Shown piece by piece: positions 54,301 through 64,000 of a DNA stretch of 64,000 bases (the stretch's first letter is position 1; every line of letters begins with the position of its first letter). The translations under genes and the position numbers were made by a program. The stretch spans positions 1,705,883 to 1,769,882 of the forward strand of contig CAJNOP010000024.1 of the NCBI GenBank assembly GCA_905250075.1, written 5' to 3'. This DNA is from Rotaria sp. Silwood1 (Eukaryota > Rotifera > Eurotatoria > Philodinida > Philodinidae). A model generated the notes under the pieces. That model was not told where the DNA came from. It searched no databases and saw nothing but the letters and a program-made list of their open reading frames with translations.

Positions 54301-56953
54301 CATCTTTAGCATTTATACCATCACATCTAGCTGCAGCATATACATTAGGCCGAGATACAGTCCTCGTTCTTGATGTTGGTTATAAAGAAGCTCAAATAAT
54401 GCCTGTGGCGGAAGGTGTTCCGCTAGCAATACAAATTGATAGTTTACCCTATGCAGGCAAAGCTGTTCATAAGTAAAGAAATGGAAATATTGTTTACGAG
54501 AAGAATATATGGGTTGACTTTTATTAAATAAAAAAATTAAGAAAAAGAACCATCTGCGGTCGCGAGGTTCATCAACTAGTTAGAATAGGTTTTGTTGAGT
54601 GATGGAACATATTGAAACTAGATAAAACTTCGACAAACTCGATAGTGTTAATTAAGGTGCCAAGCAATCTTTACTTTCGATTTTTCAATTTTAAAATAAT
54701 TTATTCATATTGAATAAACTTATATAAACTTAAGTAGAGAAATATTTCGATGTTTTTTCTCTTCAATTTGGTCGAATTCAAAGGAAAAGGTAATTAATTG
54801 AAAAGAAAAAGATCTTTTCAAAAGAGAGACATTGATAAGACTATCACTACAAGACCTCTGCAAAAATTTATCAACTCTTTTTCGTTTCACGAAAAAACAA
54901 TGCATTATCTTTTGTTAGTCAATATCTAAAACCACATGTTCTTACAGTTGAATCTGTGGATACGTTTCATTTTCATTAATTTAAAAATTGAAAAAAGTGA
55001 ATGGTGTCTCAAACTTTTCAGTCCATTTTCGATTTTATTACCTTAAACGTTGAAAACATGTAAAAACGCTACAAAAATGTACTTTTTCTATCGTGTTTTC
55101 TATAAACAAGCGAAACTTTCCCCTAAAGATTTGAAAGTGATTGACATCGATTCGATCCTGATATTATCATCTTCCATTCGAATGAAGATCGACACAAATG
55201 TGTACCGAAGAAAAAAAGTGCGAAGTACAGGAGATATTCTCCGAGAGTCGAAAAGAGGCATGTACATTTTTTTAAAAACAGCAGTATTAATCTTTTTCAA
55301 TAAAGAGAAAGTTTTCTGGTGAGAAAAATGAAATTTTTTTTAAATTAAGGAGTTTTGTCCCTCTCGCTCGGCTTTGCTGGGTAAGTGCGACGGACTGTTA
55401 CATAGGTGATTCCAATATTAAAAAAAAAGATTTATTATTAATACTACTGGCGTAACTAGGGCGGACTAGGAAAGCCGTCTCTGTGAGTTTTCACTCTATA
55501 TGCTTACTTTTTTTTTTGAAAGAGTATGTCACGATACTTAATTCTTTGTTCTTAAGTGAGAAAAAAGAGGAAAAATTCAATGTTTGGAAAAACTTTCAAA
55601 AAATGGTACTCTAATTATAAAACTACTCGTCTATAAAATAATCTGGAAGTTTAATTTATCTCGGCATGTACTTTTAAACAAAAGAAAAACACAATTGGCT
55701 TCGTAAAGAAGGAACTATCAAATAAAAAAATCATCTCTTTCATGAAAGGTTAAACCGTGCACTATCCTTCCATGCATTTGTCTTAATTTCGGTAATTCGG
55801 GCAAAAAACCCAACTCTTTTTTTTAGGAGAGAGAAGTGCTTTAATTGACATTGATTTTTCGCCTCTATCATTTGTTTGCACATGAATTTTTGCATGACTC
55901 AAACTGACTAACTACAATACGAGTCATTCTGTCACTAGCAAAGAAAATGATTAGATGGCGTGATATTTAGATCGACGGTTCAAATTTTTTCATCGAAGAA
56001 TGAAAATCTTGATTGCTTCCAAATAAAATACTATTGTGGAAATTTAACATAAAAACTAATGTGATATTTCTATTTAGACAAATTCAATTGTTACTTGAAC
56101 AACATGCTGTAATCGTTCGTCAAGGAAAGAAAAAATCATTTAATTCAGCTCATATAAAATTATCAGATGATATTTTAGAAGATATTAAAGGTTTGCTTAT
56201 TGAATTTTTTCTAAATAAAATATATAAAATATTTTGTATAGTTCGTTGTTGTTTTATTTCACCATTTACTCGTGCACAAATTTATGCTAAAAATAAATTC
56301 ACACCTGATGAATTGAAGGATCCATTTCAAGAAGCTTCATCAATTGATTATCCATTAGATTCAACGACCATCATTCGTATCCCAGGAATAGTTAGGTATT
56401 AGAAGTTTAGAATTAATCTAAGACAAAAAAAACATTCCAATTTTGTTTTTCTAATTAGAGAATTCGCATGTGAAGTTCTTTTTGAACAAGATATTGATGG
56501 TAGATCAATAGCAACATTAATACTTGATACTTTACTTCAAGTATATATCTTATATTATTGATTAACAACTAAATGTTTGCATAATTTAGTCATCCATTGA
56601 TCTTCGTCAACAGTTAGCTAATAATATTTTAGTTATTGGAGGTACAGCAATGATGCCAGGTTTTCTACATCGTTTTAATTCTGAATTAATTTATTTTGTT
56701 AATACATCGACATATGTAAATAAATTAGTTATAAAAAAATTTCATTTTCATTCACCACCTGCACAATTGAATTATACAGCATGGTTAGGAGGTAGATGCG
56801 TTGTTTTTGTTGAAATGTGTTTAGGATTTTATCATATGTTTAGGTTCTATTTTTGGTGCTCTTGATATATTAGAATCGCAATCAATTATACGTGATAAAT
56901 ATTTAGAAAATGGAATTATACCAGATTGGTTTACAAACGATCAAGTTTCTTAA
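51383..56953 (+). CDS. ACTR10: Actin-related protein 10 (ARP11), dynactin pointed-end subunit
   Basis: Component of the pointed-end complex of dynactin, the dynein cofactor. Ten exons give 391 residues (human 417). Matches run throughout: KTVIVIDIGQAYTKCGFAGS, RHIIPTSI, SRGRGVVIVESVVTPTRIRH, IPSHLAAAYTLGRDTVLVLD, LPYAGKAVHK, DYPLDSTTIIRIPGI, EVLFEQDIDGRSIATLILD, LANNILVIGGTAMMPGFLHR, FHSPPAQLNYTAWLGGSIFGA and IPDWF. Exons: 51383-51459, 53859-53925, 53987-54072, 54130-54238, 54297-54472, 56078-56190, 56242-56395, 56459-56540, 56590-56791, 56844-56953; phases all agree. Intron 1 (2.4 kb) and intron 5 (1.6 kb) are far longer than the other 50-90-base introns. Intron 1 contains a foldback element. 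Confidence 0.97.
52796..53754. repeat. Large foldback inverted repeat in ACTR10 intron 1
   Basis: The left arm (52796-53206) and right arm (53351-53754) are reverse complements over about 400 bases with many mismatches and indels. Ordered shared words include CAAAAGTTTAAGRCAC at the tips, TTTTTGAAAAATTATYAATTATRATAATTTAAT, AGTATACTA, AGAGCRTTGAAAGCT, TACTAATTAAAAT and TTTTATCAAATGAGA. It is non-coding and accounts for about 40% of the intron. Confidence 0.75.
55444..55458 (+). repeat. Solo end related to the hAT MITE at 10326
   Basis: TACTGGCGTAACTAG differs from the MITE end TAGTGGCGTAACCAG at two positions. I see no matching opposite end nearby, so it is probably a truncated copy in ACTR10 intron 5. 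Confidence 0.45.
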
Positions 56954-59341
56954 TTTTTTTTAAAAATATTTAATAATAGAATTTGATTTCTTGTTTTAAT
57001 TAATTTTTTTTTATTAAGATTTTTTTATGATAAATAGAAAGAATTATCAAGATTTTTATATGTTTTAGATAGAGAAACACGCTCTGACCTTCAAATATGA
57101 ATTATAGCGATATATGTTCATCAATACAAATACTTTATGAGCTGAGACGTAGAGTTAATATCAAGAAATTAATAAGATAAAAAATAATAACTATCAATGG
57201 TGGATCTAAAATTTTGGGATAGAAGAAGAAGATGGTGATCATGGTCAAAAAACGTGCTTTGAAGTTCATGCCTCTCTAAATCCGATACTAATAAATCTGC
57301 TCATAAAAGATGAATTACTATTTTTGATTTCAACGAAAGTATCTCTAGATTTATCTTCTGATACAATTTTATTGCTTTCTTTTTATATTTGTTAATAATG
57401 CGTCAAATTTTATTGTTCACCGTCCTTCGTTTGTAAAATTAAATGTAAAAAAAAATATTTTGTTTTTCTTTTTAATTCTAGATTTTAATGAATATTCGTC
57501 GTATTCAACACTTATTGCACCATTCAATCAATTCTTTATTATTTGAGAAGACGTTTTACTTTAAAATTTAAATTAACTAAAACTCTGGTATTGCTCATTT
57601 GGTGGCGACTTTAAAATGCTACAATATCATATATTTTTCAAAGTCAAAAAACCATTGACGAGTTGATCAGTTTCTTAACAGATAATTCTCGAAGTTCAGT
57701 TTTGTGTCTTGTTGACGAATATTTAGAAGATTTCGACTAATCAAAATTAATACGATATTCGGAATCAGCATAAAAAGCTAAGTTGACCTATATACGATTT
57801 GAAACATTTTTGGAACTTTTAGTATTCATCCAAAAATTTACCCTTGGTCTTCGTCAGGCACCCAACGCAAGTTGAATTACACAAAAACACTGCTTAAACA
57901 CTCTGAAGGAACTTTGACAGTTGTTTAAAGTTATTAGATAGTAAAATGAAACATATCTAGGAAACAAAAGTAGCATTTCAAAAAACTTATATTTTATCTG
58001 ATCTCCGAGAGGGAACATGAATAAATTTTTCAATGAAGAAAAAAGTCACAGAAATGTTTTAAATTGTATATAGACTGACTCAGTTTTTCACGTTCATTCC
58101 AAATATCATATTAGTTTTGACTCAAGTTGAACGATTTTCGATCAAAATCTTCTAAATATTCATCAAAAAGACGCAAAACTGAGCCTTGAGAATAGTGTGT
58201 TAAGGATTTGTTCGAATGAATAGATATTTTTGACTTTGGAAAATATATGATTTTGTAACTTTTTAAAAGAGCTATCAAATAGAAGATACCAAAGTTTTGA
58301 TCATTTAAATTTTTGTATTAAAATGTTCGCTCATAGATAAGAATCAATGATAATTACAGTAAATGTACTAATAATATCTCCTAGTACGCTGAACACATAT
58401 CTCATTTAATTAAACAATCAATTGATAGTTAAATATACAGGACTTAAGCATCATTCAATATCTATGATATTCATAATCTCAGTAGTATTTTGTTTGCTTA
58501 TTTTCAAATTAAATCTACAATGATAAAATAGATTATTAGAATAATGGCCAAAATGACATTACTTTGTTGATATCTTTTAGGTTTCAAAATTCGATCGAAA
58601 TCTTATGAAACTATTACTAATATATTAGTCTCAACACACTTTTTCCGTTGATGTATGATTCAATGAAATCGACCAGGAAAATATTTGTAGATCGATACGA
58701 CTTCTTATATGTATCCTCGTTCTTGCTGATATTCATTAGTTTCTCGATGTATATCACTTGCATTAATATCAGAGTGAAATCTAGATCGTTTTCTTTGATA
58801 ATTTTACTGGCAAAAATAAACTACGAAACAACAGGTCATGAACAAAAAAAAAACCATCTCACCTATGTACAAGTATAAGTTTCGCTGGATTATTAAACGA
58901 TAAATGAACAACGATAAGAAAATGATTGATGATAAAATAGAGAAAAAACCACATTGATATTTATCAAGTATACATTATCTAGATTCAATGAATAGACAAA
59001 GTAACTATATATCTATTGGTAATGATTATAACTGTAATATATTGAATTAAGTGTATGAATGAGACTAATTTAAATGTTAGTTTTTATTTCATTCTGATCT
59101 TTAATTTGTTTCTAATATCTTAAAAAGCAACAATACGATATAGATTGATTATCTCTAATGAAATAAATTTAATTTCCAAATTGCTGAGAATAAATAAAAT
59201 ATATCTGATTACATTTAAAATTAAACAGATAGTTTTGTTTTTTTAGATACAATTATTCTGTTAATATTTCTCTTACTTTCCTATTTTGATTAGATATTAT
59301 ACATCAGTGTAATAAATTAAAATCGATATTATTCATTTAAA
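56954..59341. other. Intergenic, with one foldback repeat
   Basis: About 2.4 kb of AT-rich non-coding sequence between ACTR10 and SRD5A. No genes are recognised. The foldback element is listed separately. Confidence 0.5.
57576..58304. repeat. Foldback inverted repeat, ~730 bp
   Basis: Arms at about 57576-57772 and 58088-58304 are reverse complements: AAAACTYTGGTAT at the tips, then ATCATATATTTTYCAAAGTCAAAAA, CAGTTTTGYGTCTT, GAATATTTAGAAGATTT and ATATGATATTYGGAAT-like words, in order. The 300-base centre is non-coding. Confidence 0.7.
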
Positions 59342-60669
59342 ATGTTGAAATATATACTTAATGATCAAAACTTTGTTAGTTATATTTGTCCATATTTATG
59401 GTTTATTGGTGCAGTTTTTGTATTGCTTTTTGAAATTATTTTTGATTTTAAAGCTTCTTATGGACGTTACAATACGAATAATAGTGGGGTTCCAGTTCGT
59501 CTAGCATGGTTTATTCAAGAACTTCCAAGTTTTACCATACCATGTTATCTTTTATATTATCATTGGTCATCTGTATCGATAACTAAATTTATAATAGTCA
59601 GTTATTTTTTAATACATTATTTTCAAAGGTATGCTTTTATAGGAAATTAATTATAGTAATTAAATGCATAAACCTATATTAGTGAGATGGCGTATCTTTT
59701 TTTTGTGTTTTGAACGTCATATTTGAATACATAACAATGTCCAAAATCGAGAGAACGAAAAAGAAAAAACTCAAAAGAAATCGAGAGAAAATATAATACG
59801 AAAGACATAGATAGGAGAACAGAAAAGAATGGTTACACACTAGAAATGAATACCAGAAAAAGTACAATTGTTTAAATGTTTATGTGATCGAAGCGTATCG
59901 ATCGAAAGAAAAGAATAGCTTGTTCATGCACACGTCGGCATTTTAACATAATGCGCAAACAATAGTATGACATAATTCATTGATAAAGAAAAATATGAAG
60001 AGAATCATGCTTCTATTTTTACATTCTCTTTATTTATATAATGAAGGGTCTTCATATATCCTATATTAATTCGTGGTGGAAAAGATAGTTCATATTTAAC
60101 AATAATATTAGCAATCATTTTTTGTTTTTTGAATTCTTATGCAATTGCTGAAGAAATTTTGGCATATCATATTTATCCAAATGATTATTTATTTTCATTA
60201 CGTTTTATATCTGGTACGATTATTTTCTTTACTGGTTTTATTCTTAATCTTCAATCGGATTCAATTTTAAGAAATTTACGTAAAGATAATAATCAACGTG
60301 ATTATAAAATTCCAAGAGGTAATAGAGACGAAAAAAGAAAGTTTTGTTTTTTTTTAGATACGAATTTAATATTTACTTTTTTTTTTTAAAAGGCGGTCTG
60401 TTTGAATATGTTTCTGGCGCGAATTTTTTAGCTGAATCTATTGAATGGACAGGTTATGCTATTTGTGCATGGACATTACCTACACTTGCATTTTCAGTTT
60501 TTACATGGGCTAATATTGCATTCGGTCGTGCTATTCATCATCATCAGTATGTGTAAAAATAAAAATTGATATTCTATGTAAATATTAAATTATATTTAGA
60601 TTTTATCTTGAAAAATTCAAAGATGAATATCCAAAAAATCGAAAAGCTATTATTCCATTTATTTTATAA
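59342..60669 (+). CDS. SRD5A1: 3-oxo-5-alpha-steroid 4-dehydrogenase (SRD5A family)
   Basis: NADPH-dependent ER-membrane reductase. Family members reduce the delta-4 bond of 3-oxosteroids, and the rotifer substrate is unknown. Four exons (59342-59628, 60047-60318, 60393-60546, 60600-60669) give 260 residues, the same length as human SRD5A1. Diagnostic blocks: VRLAWFIQELPSF, IHYFQRVFIYPILIRGGK, LQSDSILRNLRK, DYKIPRGGLFEYVSGANFLA, ESIEWTGYAICAW, and the C-terminal FYLEKFKDEYPKNRKAIIPF. Multiple hydrophobic segments fit a seven-helix membrane enzyme. The C-terminal NADPH-binding half is intact. Intron 1 is 418 bases. A polyadenylation signal (AATAAA, about 60703) follows the stop closely, and the next gene starts 102 bases after this one ends. 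Confidence 0.95.
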
Positions 60670-60761
60670 TTGACAATATTTTATTTTATTTTTTTCTACT
60701 TTAATAAAGCAATTTTTTTTTACTTGACATAAATAATTAAGCTGAATATTTTTATTAATTA

Positions 60762-60771
60762 TATATTCTAG
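60762..60771 (+). promoter_or_regulatory. Candidate trans-splice acceptor before the PWWP start codon
   Basis: TATATTCTAG abuts the ATG at 60772, only 93 bases downstream of the previous gene's stop. Bdelloid rotifers are known to use spliced-leader trans-splicing. The site fits such an acceptor in an operon-like pair, although an ordinary 5' UTR intron cannot be excluded. Confidence 0.45.
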
Positions 60772-63492
60772 ATGCCTCCTGGTCGAAAAAGTATTAGTAC
60801 AAGTAGTAAATCTTCATCATCAACAACTGGACAACATTCTTCATCACCATTTCTATTTGGTAAATAAATAAAAGATATATCCTAATATTATGTAATATTT
60901 CATTTAAATCTATTAGAATGTGGTAGTGTTGTATGGTGTAAATATAAAAAATACCCATATTGGCCTGGTATAATATGGGAGAAAACACATAAACCAACTC
61001 GAACTCTGTATGAAATACTTTTCTTTGGAACATTTAGTCTTGGCTTGTAAGTAAAAGATTTTTCATAAATTATGTAAAAAAACAAAAATTTTGGCTTTTT
61101 TTAATGTAGAGGTATTGATCGTAAATGGTTGGAACCATATGAAGGTGTTGCTGAATTTAAAAAACGTATTGCAGAATTAAAAGCTTCTGAAGTATGATAT
61201 TCTATTATTATTTTTTGTGAAACTCATATAGATTTTCGAAGACAATAGTTAAGGTAAATTTAAAGTCGAAGTATTGTGGTTGCTCTCCCTTCTGTTGGGA
61301 ATTTCTATGAAAAAATTCTTTTTCATAGAAATATTAATATGTTCTTAGTTTTTTTCTTGAAGTATTTCTGACGAGGAGACGTATACAAGTGCCAGACACT
61401 GTTTGACTTTGCATAAAAGCTACAAGTAAATTTCGGTGAGCTTAAGAAAACCATAGAACGATTTGAACCCATAGCTTACTATTGAAGAAATATGACTATT
61501 GTCATGAATTTTTCAGTGACGGCATGATGAACCGCTGTGTTGTTAGATATTGAATATCTCGAGTAAGACATGCTAGTTTTCGTTCAAAATGTTCAGCACA
61601 ATAGAGTAGCTATCAAACGCACCTACAGAAATAAACTCTTCAATAAGAGGTCATTGGCATAAATCGTTTTAAGCTTTTCTTAGTTCTATAGAGACTTACA
61701 TATAGCCTTAATGCTAAGTCAATCAGCACCCCACAGCTGTACATGCTCTCTTGTAAGACAAAAGAACGTGGAAAAACTTTAAAAATAAAGTATCTTTTTA
61801 AGAGACTCTACATCTTGATCCAGATGCATCTTTGTACTAACTGAATAGAAGCGTCAAACAAAAAAAGCATTCTTTCAAAGTTCCATTAAGTTTGAAACTA
61901 TGCTGAAGCATGCGCACTGACTACACTGAACACGTCTTTTTATAAAACTCTTTAGATAAGAAAGTAAGCATACTTTTCCAATAGGAAAATTGTGAGAACA
62001 CGAGTCTCTAATATAGAAGGATAGTCCAAGAGCTCTCTATGATGTATTTCATAGATCTTTCTACTTTCTTTGGAAAGAAGATAATTCTCTCTCAGATGAC
62101 TAAAACTTAGCGATTTTTTGGGCCTGAGATCTTCCCAAACGCTTAAAGATCTTAGAATAACTTTTTTTGAAAATCAAAAAGTAAGCCATTGGCCAAAGTT
62201 CATCGGGATATTATTCTAGTCAGAAAAAATATTACTTTCATTTTTTTTCATCCAATGTCCACGTTGTTGTACACTATGACCTTGATTACAAACTTTGACC
62301 ATCACAGTTGAAACTTATCGAAAAAATTTTCATAGCAACCGTAGATGTCAAATCAATCATTTTAATACTGCTGTCACTCGTATGACACAGAGAAAAAAGC
62401 AAAGTATGGAGCGTAGAATGAAGGTACTAATATTTGCATTAATAATAGTGAGGCTAATTGTAATGTAAGAAAATATATGTGAGTTTCACATCGCAAGCTT
62501 CAATGGGGCTGCGTTAATGAGTGTTTTCTTTCTATTGCAATATCGATTTATATTAATAGGTAATTATTAAAAATAAACCAAGTCAATATGATATGAATAT
62601 AACAATAGCAAATTTAGAATCATTTCAAGAAGCAGTAAAACAAGCATCAAAAATACTTAAATGTTCCAATCCTTCCGAAAGACTTGAATTAGCTGATAAT
62701 ATGCGTAAAGGTGTAACATGTGACTTTTTTCAACTTGATTTTGATGATGATAATGATGCTGATGATGAAGGAGATCATGATGAAATAAATTCAAATAGTG
62801 TCGAAGGTAATAGTAGATTATTTTGGTTTTTTTTTTCGTTTGTTTTACGTTTGATTATTAAAATCTGAGAATTATATAGATTCAATGCTATCAATGCCAA
62901 CGTTACAAAATGATCAGCAATTTATTCAAACAATGATGAGTCAAGGAAAAAGAAAGCGAAAATTAGAAGATGAAACAAATTTACCAAATACAAAAATACG
63001 TCGAATTACTGTTAAAAATGAACCTGAACAGGTAATTTATTTAAATACGAATAAAAGAAAAAAATTCGTTTATTTTTTATTTTCTTTTGTTTTTGTAAGC
63101 CATTAAACAATTCCCTACCGTCTATTTTATTTCGACATGCAACCGATCAACCAATTGTAATGTGTTCAAATTTTGTATGTCATAGTTTATCACCAACTGA
63201 AGAAACATTTATATTAGATGCAATAGCACGTTCTGGTCCTGATTGTACATTTTTTCAAGCTAAACAAATAGCTGAAGAAACATATTCAAATATAATTTGT
63301 GTTAATAATTCTAATCGTTCTTTGCCCGTTAGTGAAGTATGGTTCTATTTATTTTTCTATTTACATTTTGAACAATTATTTTCAACACATCCCCATTGGC
63401 TTGATAATCTTGAAAAAGCAAAAACAAATATTAACTATTTATATGAACAGCAACAGCAAATGATTCGTCTTATGAAAACTTATCTTCATTAA
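60772..63492 (+). CDS. PWWP-domain protein
   Basis: Predicted nuclear chromatin-binding protein of 363 residues in six exons (60772-60859, 60917-61046, 61110-61191, 62560-62806, 62880-63031, 63100-63492). A Ser-rich start (MPPGRKSISTSSKSSSSTTG) precedes a PWWP domain at about 31-100: CGSVVWCKYKKYPYWPGIIW, FFGTFSLGLGIDRKWLEPYE and FKKRIAELKASE. The core reads YPYWPG, a normal variant. An acidic run (DDDNDADDEGDHDE) and a basic segment (QGKRKRKLEDETN, TKIRRITVKNEPEQ) follow. A helical C-terminal region (PTEETFILDAIARSGPDCTF ... HWLDNLEKAKTNINYLYEQQ) is unrecognised. Intron 3 (1368 bases) is exceptionally long. Family members bind H3K36-methylated nucleosomes; a specific orthologue is not clear. 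Confidence 0.85.
61192..62559 (+). other. Long intron of the PWWP gene, no content recognised
   Basis: A 1.37-kb intron between donor GTATGA and acceptor TTAATAG. It holds no recognisable gene fragment, and I could not establish an inverted-repeat element in it by eye. Confidence 0.5.
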
Positions 63493-63713
63493 ATATATCT
63501 GTTTTCTTTTTGTTGTTGTCTTTCTTGTGTATATATATATATAAATATGCGTTGTATATTAGAAACTATTTTGTATGATCTGGACGATTAAAGAAAAGTG
63601 CTAATAGGTCAATACATTGAATAAAATATTATAGATGTGCATTGCCTTTTCTTTGTGTTTTTTCTGTTTTCTTTTTTGGTTCTATATCTATATCTATATA
63701 TTTTCGATTTAAG

Positions 63714-63840
63714 ATGGCAAATAATAATAATATAGAAGAACTACGGTGGAAATTATTAGATAAAGAACGATTTCAATCATTTTTTGATTCTGATGGTCGA
63801 CTTGTGGAAGAACATGAATTTAGAAAAGCAGTTTTCAAAG
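63714..63840 (+). CDS. TBC-domain RabGAP, first exon (partial)
   Basis: First exon of a gene running off the right edge. It encodes MANNNNIEELRWKLLDKERF, then FFDSDGRLVEEHEFRKAVFKG, and ends at a phase-1 donor (AAAG|GTGAGA). The D-x-(E/D)-GR-(I/L)-x(4-6)-(M/L/F)-(K/R)-x-x-(I/V)-F-x-G pattern is the entry to the TBC domain in TBC1D15/16/17/25-type Rab GTPase-activating proteins. The catalytic Arg and Gln fingers would lie outside the window. TTTAAG directly precedes the ATG, another acceptor-like site, 221 bases after the previous gene's stop. The remaining 160 bases are intron. Confidence 0.65.
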
Positions 63841-64000
63841 GTGAGAGGTAGGTCAGCGTTGTAGAAATGTTCACGGATAATATTTTACAGTTACTTATAA
63901 ATGACCTTAAAAGTAGTGTTTCATCGAGTGTTTCTTTTTCGTCGAAATGATTTGAAAACCTGAGAGAAGTAACACGATCTTCGAAAGAGTATTGCTCTCT

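Noticed and set aside
63341-63420. Possible intron in the last PWWP exon (donor-like GTATGG in a T-rich stretch)
   Set aside because: No AG acceptor follows within a sensible distance, and the frame stays open to the stop.

Overview
The window reads as animal nuclear DNA: very AT-rich, with compact multi-exon genes, most introns only 45-90 bases with GT-AG ends, and clear metazoan orthologues. My best guess is a bdelloid rotifer. Pointers are the tiny introns, the high AT content, an F-box/LRR-type gene, many short non-autonomous DNA transposons, and an inverted pair of TGTGGG-like arrays, which is the bdelloid telomere repeat as I recall it. This assignment is inference. There is one 100-base assembly gap (37277-37376).

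Layout. 20-8679: U2SURP (minus), head-to-head with a Ly6/quiver-type GPI-anchored protein, then a VWA-domain protein with a basic, nuclear-looking tail. 8680-12294: gene-poor, with an 8-bp-TSD hAT MITE and a long inverted repeat. 12295-14275: RING-H2 E3 ligase (minus). 14276-22128: a rearranged region with a foldback MITE, an AMFR/gp78 pseudogene exon, an inverted telomere-like array, an F-box gene, an SLC12 cotransporter pseudogene, and two inverted copies of a 160-bp segment. 22129-22684: an oxytocin/vasopressin-type neuropeptide-neurophysin precursor. 25271-30325: a peroxisomal ABCD half-transporter and a divergent beta-tubulin, both minus. 30326-38499: an 8-kb gene desert with a nested hAT element. 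38500-49090: a probable Rel-homology protein and a 1334-aa BAHD1-like chromatin protein. 49756-56953: RPL23, an unknown single-exon gene, and the dynactin subunit ACTR10. 59342-64000: a steroid 5-alpha-reductase, a PWWP protein and the start of a TBC RabGAP, closely spaced on one strand.

I reconstructed splice structures by hand. Every complete multi-exon model closes in a single frame, and the lengths match the families: ACTR10 391 aa, RPL23 141, tubulin 440, ABCD 723, SRD5A 260, neurophysin precursor 144. The genes do not form one pathway. The shared themes are short ancestral introns, of which a few have been enlarged by foldback elements, and scars of duplication, breakage and transposition between 14.4 and 22 kb.
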